A DNA stretch of 64,000 nucleotides, taken from the NCBI GenBank assembly GCA_039033855.1, contig JBCCBV010000007.1:77920-141919 (forward strand). Reading direction: 5' to 3'. The notes beneath the pieces are model-generated. The model was not told where the DNA came from, ran no database searches, and was given only the letters and a program-made list of their open reading frames with translations. A program made the translations under genes and the position numbers. Positions 58,697 to 64,000 of the stretch are shown one piece after another; position 1 is the stretch's first letter; each line of letters opens with the position of its first letter. Origin of the DNA: JBCCBV01 sp039033855 (GTDB taxonomy: Bacteria; Planctomycetota; Phycisphaerae; Phycisphaerales; Phycisphaeraceae).

Positions 58697-59584
58697 TTAC
58701 CGCTTGGCCGTTCTCTCCTGCGCCATCGCCGAAGCGCGCTCGACCTGCTCGCCGAAACGCGCCGCCGCTTCCGACACCGCGCTCTGCCACGGGCCTGGCC
58801 CACCTTCGAAGGCATACAGCACCGACCGGCTGGCGTTGACGATTGCGCCGCGGCCTTGGGCGTCGAAGCAGGGTGCCACCGTGTCCACCGTCCCGCCCTG
58901 GGCGCCGAACCCCGGCACCAGAAATACCTGGTCGGGCATGCGTTGGCGAAGTTCCGCCGCCTCGCCCGGCGCCGTGGCCCCGACCACCGCGCCCACGCCG
59001 CTGTACCCCGTCGCGTCGACGGACGCCTTGCCCCACGCCGAGACCCGGTCGGCCACCGCTTGCGCCACCGACCGGCCGTCGTCGAGCACCAGGCCCTGCA
59101 GCTCGCCCGCGCCGGGGTTCGACGTGCGCACCAGGACGAACAGGCCTTTGCCGCGACCGGCCGCGTCGAGCAGTGGGGTGATCGCCTCGCCCCCCAGGTA
59201 CGGGCTGACGGTGCCGGCGTCGCTCTCGGCTTCGCCGGAGAAAAGCGCCTCGGCGTAGTGCGCGCTCGACACGCCGATGTCCCCGCGCTTGGCGTCGGCG
59301 ATGACCAGCGCCCCCGTGGCCCGCGCGGCCTGCGTGACGGACTCCAGCGCGCGGATTCCGGCCGACCCGTAGCGCTCGAAGCACGCCCACTGCGGCTTGA
59401 AGCACGCCGCCTGGTCGCAGGTCGCCTCGACGACGGCCAAGCAGAACGCCTCGATCCGATCGGCCGGCGAAGCCCCCGCAATCGACGCGGGCAGTCGCTC
59501 TAGCACCGGGTCGAGCCCCACGCACGCCGCCGAGCCCACCCGGGCCACCCGGTCCTTCAGCCGTTCGACAAAGCTCGGGCCCAT
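58697..59584 (-). CDS. pyrF: orotidine 5'-phosphate decarboxylase, type 2
   Basis: A 295-residue cytoplasmic enzyme for the last step of UMP synthesis. The catalytic IADAKRGDIG motif has D97, K99 and D102. CVGLDPVLERLP at the N-terminus, FKPQWACFERYG, TVSPYLGG and LVPGFGAQGG mark the type-2 (mycobacterial-like) group, which is longer than the E. coli enzyme. It is convergent with plsC (12-nt gap) and divergent from the M24 peptidase gene. Confidence 0.95.
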   Translation of the reverse strand: MGPSFVERLKDRVARVGSAACVGLDPVLERLPASIAGASPADRIEAFCLAVVEATCDQAACFKPQWACFERYGSAGIRALESVTQAARATGALVIADAKRGDIGVSSAHYAEALFSGEAESDAGTVSPYLGGEAITPLLDAAGRGKGLFVLVRTSNPGAGELQGLVLDDGRSVAQAVADRVSAWGKASVDATGYSGVGAVVGATAPGEAAELRQRMPDQVFLVPGFGAQGGTVDTVAPCFDAQGRGAIVNASRSVLYAFEGGPGPWQSAVSEAAARFGEQVERASAMAQERTAKR

Positions 59585-59636
59585 GGCCGTGTTCCCGCGA
59601 GGTTGGTTTCGACGGGCCGCGCCGCCGCCAGCCCGA

Positions 59637-59645
59637 CCTTAAACT
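59637..59645. promoter_or_regulatory. overlapping divergent -10-like elements
   Basis: Plus TAAACT (59640-59645) ends 7 nt before the ATG at 59653. Minus TAAGGT (59642-59637) overlaps it and would serve pyrF with a leader of about 45 nt. The two share the TTAA core. Confidence 0.45.
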
Positions 59646-59652
59646 GCCCGCT

Positions 59653-60765
59653 ATGCCTAAGCGAACCGCCGTGCCCGACATCTACAAGCAGCGCCTGGCC
59701 GCCGCCCGCAAACGCCTGCGGGCCGCCGAGCTCGACGCCTTGCTGGTCAGCCACCCGCCCGACATCCGGTACCTCACCGGGTTTTGCGGCGACGACTCCT
59801 GGGCCCTCGTGCCCGCCCGTGGCAGCGGGGCCACGCTGATCAGCGACAGCCGGTTTTCCGAGCAGATCGGGCGCGACGCCCCCTGGGCCAGGCTCGTGCT
59901 CCGCACCGGCGCCATCGTCAAGGCCACGGCCGAAGTGGCCGAGCGCGGCAAGCTGCGCCGCCTGGGGGTTCAACCCGCGGTCTTCACCCTGGCCCAGCGC
60001 CAAGCCCTGGTGCGCGCGCTCGGCCGGGGCCGAATCGATGAGCGTTTCGACGACGGCATGCTCCTGCAGCGTGCCGTTAAGACCCCCGACGAGGTCCGCG
60101 CCATCCGCAAGGCCATCAAGGTGCAGCAGCAGGCGTTCAGCGACCTGCTCGAAGACCTCACCCCCGGGCGAGCCGAGTCGGACATTGCCGCCGAGCTCCA
60201 GCACCGCATGCTCAGCCTGGGCGCCGAGAGCGTTTCGTTCCCCTCGATTGTCGCCGCCGACGCCAACGCCGCGCTGCCCCACGCCGTGCCCGGCCGAAAG
60301 AAGCTCCGGGCCGGCGGGCTCCTGCTCATCGACTGGGGCGCCAAGGTCGACGGCTACTGCTCGGACATGACCCGGGTCGTGGCGATGGGCAAGATGCGCC
60401 CGGTGCTGCGCAACGCGTATCAGGTCGTGCTCGACGCCCAACTCGCCGGGATCGACGCCATCCGCCCCGGCGTCAAGCTGAAAGACGTCGACGCCGCCGC
60501 CCGCAAGGTGATCGCCGACGCCGGCCTGGGCGACCGCTTCGGCCACGGGCTGGGTCACGGCATCGGCCTGGAAATCCACGAGGCCCCCACCCTCGGCGCC
60601 CGCGCCCAGGGCGTGCTCAAACCCGGCCACGTGGTGACCGTCGAGCCCGGCGTCTACCTGCCCGGCGTCGGGGGCATCCGCATCGAAGACGACGTGCTGG
60701 TCACCGCCACCGGCCGGACGGTGCTGTCCGACTTGCCCAAGAGCCTCGACTCCGCGATCCTTTGA
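59653..60765 (+). CDS. M24-family Xaa-Pro peptidase
   Basis: A 370-residue aminopeptidase or dipeptidase with a creatinase-like N-domain (DALLVSHPPDIRYLTGF) and a pita-bread catalytic domain. Metal ligands are all visible: D227 (LLIDWGAK), D238 (YCSDMTR), H302 (GHGIGLEIHE), E331 (VTVEPGVY) and E345 (RIEDDV). It cuts X-Pro bonds in the cytoplasm. Length and order fit PepP/PepQ-type proteins. The precise substrate cannot be set by sequence. Confidence 0.9.
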   Translation: MPKRTAVPDIYKQRLAAARKRLRAAELDALLVSHPPDIRYLTGFCGDDSWALVPARGSGATLISDSRFSEQIGRDAPWARLVLRTGAIVKATAEVAERGKLRRLGVQPAVFTLAQRQALVRALGRGRIDERFDDGMLLQRAVKTPDEVRAIRKAIKVQQQAFSDLLEDLTPGRAESDIAAELQHRMLSLGAESVSFPSIVAADANAALPHAVPGRKKLRAGGLLLIDWGAKVDGYCSDMTRVVAMGKMRPVLRNAYQVVLDAQLAGIDAIRPGVKLKDVDAAARKVIADAGLGDRFGHGLGHGIGLEIHEAPTLGARAQGVLKPGHVVTVEPGVYLPGVGGIRIEDDVLVTATGRTVLSDLPKSLDSAIL

Positions 60766-60875
60766 CGCCCGCGCGCCCCGGCGCCTCAGGCTTTTGCGCC
60801 CGCAGGCAGGCCCGCTGCACGTCCCGGGGTCCCCGGGCGATTTGTTTCCCCGCTTCCTTTTGCCGTAACCCGCAC

Positions 60876-61334
60876 ATGATCGACGTCAAAAAACTCCGCA
60901 GCCTGATCGAACTGATGGTCGACGCCGACCTGACCGAGGTCGACCTCGAGTCCGAGGGCGAGCGTGTCAGCCTCCGTCGCGGCGGTGCGGGCCAGCCCCA
61001 GGTGGTGCACGCCATCGCCGCGCCCGCGCCGGCCCCCGTGGCCCCGGCCCCCGGAGCCCCGGGCGCCCCCGCCGAACCCGCCGCCGCCACGCCGCAAGGC
61101 CCCGCCATCGAGAGCCCCATGGTCGGCACGTACTACGCCGCCGCCTCGCCCGACAGCGCGCCGTTCGTTAAACCCGGCGACACCGTGACCGCCGACACCG
61201 TGGTCTGCATCATCGAGGCGATGAAGGTCTTCAACGAGATCAAAGCCGAGACCGCCGGCACGATCGACGCCGTGCTCATCGAGTCCGGCGACGCCGTCGA
61301 GTTCGGCCAACCCCTGTTCCGTCTACGGAGTTAG
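60876..61334 (+). CDS. accB: biotin carboxyl carrier protein of acetyl-CoA carboxylase
   Basis: A 152-residue carrier. The N-terminus has KKLRSLIELMVDADLTEVDLE as in AccB. A Pro/Ala-rich hinge (about 47-75) leads to the biotinyl domain with ESPMVGTYY and the EAMKVFN motif, where K117 is the biotinylation site, and an ESGDAVEFGQPLF end. AccB shuttles carboxybiotin between the carboxylase and the transferase. accC follows after a 103-nt spacer with a hairpin. bioD at 38 kb supplies part of the biotin pathway. Confidence 0.95.
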   Translation: MIDVKKLRSLIELMVDADLTEVDLESEGERVSLRRGGAGQPQVVHAIAAPAPAPVAPAPGAPGAPAEPAAATPQGPAIESPMVGTYYAAASPDSAPFVKPGDTVTADTVVCIIEAMKVFNEIKAETAGTIDAVLIESGDAVEFGQPLFRLRS

Positions 61335-61358
61335 CACGCAGCCGTCAGTGGTCGGCCT

Positions 61359-61404
61359 TCAGCCAGAGAGTGCCGGCACCGCCCGCTCCGCACGTTCTGG
61401 CTGA
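61359..61404 (+). other. inverted repeat in the accB-accC spacer
   Basis: TCAGCCAGA (61359-61367) pairs perfectly with TCTGGCTGA (61396-61404) around a 28-nt loop that contains the palindrome GTGCCGGCAC (61370-61379). Just after it a GGCTGATGGCTGATTGCTGAT-like run of related CTGAT units leads to accC. It may be a processing or attenuation element, or a degenerate repeat. Confidence 0.4.
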
Positions 61405-61437
61405 TGGCTGATTGCTGATCGCTTACGGCTTCTCGAA

Positions 61438-62781
61438 ATGTTCAAACGCATCCTGATTGCCAACCGCGGCGAGATCGCCGTTCGCGTCATCCGCGCCGCG
61501 CACGAGCTCGGCGTCGAGACCGTCGCGGTCTATTCCACCGCCGACGCCGACGCCAAGCACGTCAAGATGGCCGACCGCGCCATCTGCATCGGCAAGCCCG
61601 CGCCCGCCGACAGCTATCTCAACATCCCCCGGCTGATCGCCGCGGCCGAGGTCGCCGACGTCGACGCCATCCACCCCGGCTACGGGTTTTTGTCCGAGAA
61701 CGCCGACTTCGCCGAGGCCGTGCGCTCCTGCCACATCGAGTTCATCGGCCCGCCGGTCGACGCCATGCGCCAGCTCGGCGACAAGGTCCGCTGCAAGCAG
61801 CTGGCCGTGGCCAACAAGGTGCCCACCAGCCCCGGCAGCAAGGGCGCGGTCGAAGACGAGGCCCAGGCCCGCAAGGTCGCCAACGACATCGGCTACCCGG
61901 TCATGATCAAGGCCGCCGCCGGCGGGGGTGGCCGCGGCATGCGCGTGGCCCGCAACGACGTGTCCCTGGTCGCCGGCTTCAAGGCCGCCCGGCAGGAGGC
62001 CGAAGGCGCCTTCGGCGACCCCACCGTCTACCTCGAACGCTTCATCGACAAGGCCCGGCACGTCGAGGTCCAGGTGCTCGGCGATTCCCACGGCAACGTC
62101 GTCCACCTGTGGGAGCGCGACTGCACGCTTCAGCGCCGCAAGCAAAAACTCGTCGAAGAAGCGCCCTGCCCGGTCCTCGACCGTGCCGAAGCCAAAAAGC
62201 TCTGCGAGGCCGCCGTCCGCCTCTGCAAGGCCGCCGGCTATTACTCGGCTGGCACCGTCGAGTTCCTCCGCGACGATCAGGGCCGCTTCTACCTGATGGA
62301 GGTCAACACCCGCGTCCAGGTCGAGCACCCCGTCAGCGAGATGATCACCGGCGTCGACATCGTCCAGGCCCAGATCCGCATCGCCGCGGGCGAAAAACTC
62401 GGCCTGACCCAACGCCAGATCAAGGTCAACGGCCACGCCATCGAGGCCCGGGTGAACGCCGAAGACCCCACCCGCAACTTCGCCCCCTGCGCCGGGCCCG
62501 TGCACACCTTCGACCCGCCCGGCGGCCCGGGCGTGCGCGTCGACACCTATCTGTCCGCCGGCGCCAAGATCCCGCCGAACTACGACTCGATGGTCGCCAA
62601 GGTCATCGCCCACGGCGCCGACCGGACCGCCGCCGTCGCCAAGCTCCGCCGGGCGCTCGGGGAGTTCGACTTCGGCCCCGGCGCCACGACCATCGGCCTG
62701 CACCTGGACCTCTTGCGCAACAAGTCGGTCCTCGAACACGACACCGACATCCACTTCGTCGAGCGGTTGCTGGAGGGGTGA
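61438..62781 (+). CDS. accC: acetyl-CoA carboxylase, biotin carboxylase subunit
   Basis: A 447-residue ATP-grasp enzyme that carboxylates biotin on AccB. Motifs: ILIANRGEIAVRVIRAA, HPGYGFLSENADFA, the glycine-rich KAAAGGGGRGMR, HVEVQVLGDSHGNVVHL, LWERDCTLQRRKQKLVEEAP in parts, and EVNTRVQVEHPVSEMITG. All catalytic residues of the family are visible in order. The leader has no strong Shine-Dalgarno, so expression may rely on read-through from accB across the hairpin. Confidence 0.97.
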   Translation: MFKRILIANRGEIAVRVIRAAHELGVETVAVYSTADADAKHVKMADRAICIGKPAPADSYLNIPRLIAAAEVADVDAIHPGYGFLSENADFAEAVRSCHIEFIGPPVDAMRQLGDKVRCKQLAVANKVPTSPGSKGAVEDEAQARKVANDIGYPVMIKAAAGGGGRGMRVARNDVSLVAGFKAARQEAEGAFGDPTVYLERFIDKARHVEVQVLGDSHGNVVHLWERDCTLQRRKQKLVEEAPCPVLDRAEAKKLCEAAVRLCKAAGYYSAGTVEFLRDDQGRFYLMEVNTRVQVEHPVSEMITGVDIVQAQIRIAAGEKLGLTQRQIKVNGHAIEARVNAEDPTRNFAPCAGPVHTFDPPGGPGVRVDTYLSAGAKIPPNYDSMVAKVIAHGADRTAAVAKLRRALGEFDFGPGATTIGLHLDLLRNKSVLEHDTDIHFVERLLEG

Positions 62782-62818
62782 GCGTGGCTTCGCGCAGTGC
62801 CCTTACGCGTTGACGGGG

Positions 62819-62824
62819 TAGTCT
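62819..62824 (+). promoter_or_regulatory. -10-like TAGTCT for the phosphodiester glycosidase gene
   Basis: The hexamer ends 6 nt before a GTG at 62831; no Shine-Dalgarno sequence. It supports the GTG as the true start. Confidence 0.5.
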
Positions 62825-62830
62825 GCACCG

Positions 62831-63817
62831 GTGTTGCTTCTCTTCTGGTTGTCGGCGGTTGCGGCGATCTCGATCGAAGCGATCGCACTCGTGCTCCTGC
62901 TTTGGCGGCGGAAGCAGCGAGGCAAGTTGCGTACCGCGATAGTGGCGCTGTTGGCGGCATTCGAGATGCCGATGCTGGCTTTCGCCGGCTACCTCGGCTG
63001 GATGTGGCTCGGTCCGCAGCCGCCGTCGGAAGTGATTCAGATCGCGCAGGGCGTTGCATACCGCCGGGTCGTGGAGACAGAATTCCGGGGCCGGCAGACG
63101 TTCCACGTGGTGGTGATCGATCTCGACTTCGCTCGACCGGCCTGGGTTTCGACGCCTCTGATCCAACTCGACGACGGCCGGCTGGGGCACAAGACGCAGA
63201 CCGCGCATGCCTTCGCCAAGCAGACCGGGGCCGACGTGGCCATCAACGCGTCGTTCTTCGGGCCCGCCGACCCGGGTGACCGGCCGCTCGGCTTCCGCTT
63301 GATTCCCGGGGCCGAGGTTGTCCCTGCCTGGGGCACGGTGATGGACGGCCGCTTCATTGACGCGCCCGCCACCGAGCAGGCCCGCCCGATCAACCTCTAC
63401 CAAGCCAACGACAACGGGCCGCCGCGCGTCGTGTTCGGCCCGCTCGATACCTCCGCCGACGTCGCGGTCTCCGGCGGGAACGACTACGTCTTCGGCGACC
63501 AGACCTGGCGCTTCGGCGACGACGAGCCCCGCCCTCGCGCCGCGGCCGGGCTCAACGCCGACGGCCACCTCGTGCTTGTCGTCCTCGACGGCCAACAGCC
63601 CCGCTACTCCCACGGCATGACCGAGCCCGAGTTCGCCCAGTGGCTGCGCGATTACGGCCTAATCAAAGCCGTCTCGCTCGACGGCGGCGGGTCGGCCCAA
63701 CTGGTGGCCCGCATCGACGGTGAGCTGCGCACCCTCAACCGCCCGATGCAGGGCACCATCCCCAAGCTCGCACGGCCGGTGGCGAACTTCATCGCCTTGG
63801 ATTTGCCCGGCCCGTGA
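62831..63817 (+). CDS. phosphodiester glycosidase-family (NAGPA-like) membrane protein
   Basis: A 328-residue protein. Two hydrophobic segments at about 3-24 and 36-58 anchor it. The outer domain matches the NAGPA/YngK type: a QTFHVVVIDLDFARP strand, KQTGADVAINASFFGPADP, and the C-terminal AVSLDGGGSAQLV. Related enzymes remove N-acetylglucosamine from phosphodiesters; bacterial members act on cell-surface glycopolymers. The GTG start is set by the -10-like hexamer. Not linked by operon to accC. Confidence 0.85.
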   Translation: MLLLFWLSAVAAISIEAIALVLLLWRRKQRGKLRTAIVALLAAFEMPMLAFAGYLGWMWLGPQPPSEVIQIAQGVAYRRVVETEFRGRQTFHVVVIDLDFARPAWVSTPLIQLDDGRLGHKTQTAHAFAKQTGADVAINASFFGPADPGDRPLGFRLIPGAEVVPAWGTVMDGRFIDAPATEQARPINLYQANDNGPPRVVFGPLDTSADVAVSGGNDYVFGDQTWRFGDDEPRPRAAAGLNADGHLVLVVLDGQQPRYSHGMTEPEFAQWLRDYGLIKAVSLDGGGSAQLVARIDGELRTLNRPMQGTIPKLARPVANFIALDLPGP

Positions 63818-63838
63818 TAAGCCGCGCAAACGCTTATC
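63816..63838. terminator. hairpin between convergent genes
   Basis: GATAAGC (63816-63822) pairs perfectly with GCTTATC (63832-63838) across a 9-nt loop, starting at the stop codon of the glycosidase gene. There is no T tract. It lies before the end of the convergent edge gene and may act on both strands. Confidence 0.4.
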
Positions 63839-63873
63839 CGCGGCCACTTCCGGGGGCTGACGGGTCTTTTGCA

Positions 63874-64000
63874 TCACGGGTCGCGGGTGGTGGCATTGCG
63901 TTGACGCAGGGTTCGGTGTGCGGCGTGGATCAGGAGCTTGCCGGCGACCCAACGGCGCACGCGTTCCAGGCCGCGCACGTGCTGGGGCAGCGGGCCCAGG
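63874..64000 (-). CDS. C-terminal end of an unidentified protein (cut by window edge)
   Basis: An open frame enters from the right edge on the minus strand and ends at TGA 63876-63874. About 41 residues are visible (parts: LGPLPQHVRGLERVRRW, AGKLLIHAAHRTL). The codon bias, a high G/C third position, fits the neighbouring genes. It is too short to assign; a basic, helical tail is all that can be said. Confidence 0.4.
   Translation of the reverse strand, partial: LGPLPQHVRGLERVRRWVAGKLLIHAAHRTLRQRNATTRDP

Noticed and set aside
1..64000. CRISPR arrays, rRNA, tRNA, insertion sequences
   Set aside because: No regularly spaced repeats, no rRNA core sequence, no complete cloverleaf and no transposase were seen on either strand.

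Overview
The window reads as chromosomal DNA from a GC-rich, diderm, flagellated bacterium. Most likely it is a planctomycete of the Phycisphaerae type. This is inferred from gene content: a TPR protein fused to a YggX-like domain, tandem short zinc-ribbon proteins with low-complexity tails, a flagellar set that includes the L- and P-ring genes, a FliW-CsrA-flagellin block, and lipopolysaccharide genes (kdsA, hldD, lptD, a WaaE-like transferase, an O-antigen-ligase-like protein). I see no rRNA, tRNA, CRISPR array, insertion sequence or prophage. Coding density is high.

Layout. Positions 1-9.6 kb hold an AddAB-like helicase-nuclease pair (edge-truncated), the TPR-YggX fusion, a hydrolase-deoC-kdsA operon, a yeast-type cytosine deaminase, an unexplained structured spacer and a LysM-hldD operon. 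From 9.8 to 14.8 kb are a glycosyltransferase, a STAS/anti-sigma pair, ybeY, a CorC-like protein and an M42-like peptidase. From 15.1 to 27.4 kb is a flagellar block, all on the plus strand: small ORF, flgF, flgG, flgA, flgH, flgI, flgJ, flgN, flgK, flgL, fliW, csrA, flagellin. A sigma-54-like promoter lies in front of it, and a CsrA site sits on the flagellin ribosome binding site. From 27.5 to 39.1 kb are mostly single genes: aroB, an ExbD/TonB-like pair, cysE, two zinc-ribbon paralogues, a small HTH-like protein, a response regulator, a MotA-like/MotB-like membrane pair, a small coiled-coil gene, a flagellin-like protein without terminal D0 helices, and bioD. From 39.1 to 55.4 kb, mostly on the minus strand, is an envelope region: AsmA-like protein, PpiD-like foldase, LptD, glycosyltransferases, radical SAM protein, O-antigen-ligase-like protein, M50 protease. 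From 55.5 to 64 kb come mltA, cmk, plsC, pyrF, an M24 peptidase, accB, accC and a phosphodiester glycosidase.

Two translation-start styles stand out. At least sixteen first-in-transcript genes have a TAnnnT hexamer ending 6-9 nt before the start codon and no Shine-Dalgarno sequence, which points to leaderless mRNAs. Operon-internal and flagellar genes instead use AGGAG/GGAGG sites or ATGA/TGATG/GTGA overlaps. At some divergent gene pairs the two -10 elements overlap on one short AT-rich core.

The strongest functional story is post-transcriptional control of flagellin. fliW and csrA lie directly upstream of the flagellin gene, whose leader has a consensus CsrA motif in a hairpin loop over the Shine-Dalgarno sequence. 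The most novel-looking protein pair is at 34.6-37.0 kb: a MotA/TolQ-type channel with a MotB-like partner that keeps the channel Asp and a long coiled coil but has no recognisable OmpA-type peptidoglycan-binding domain.
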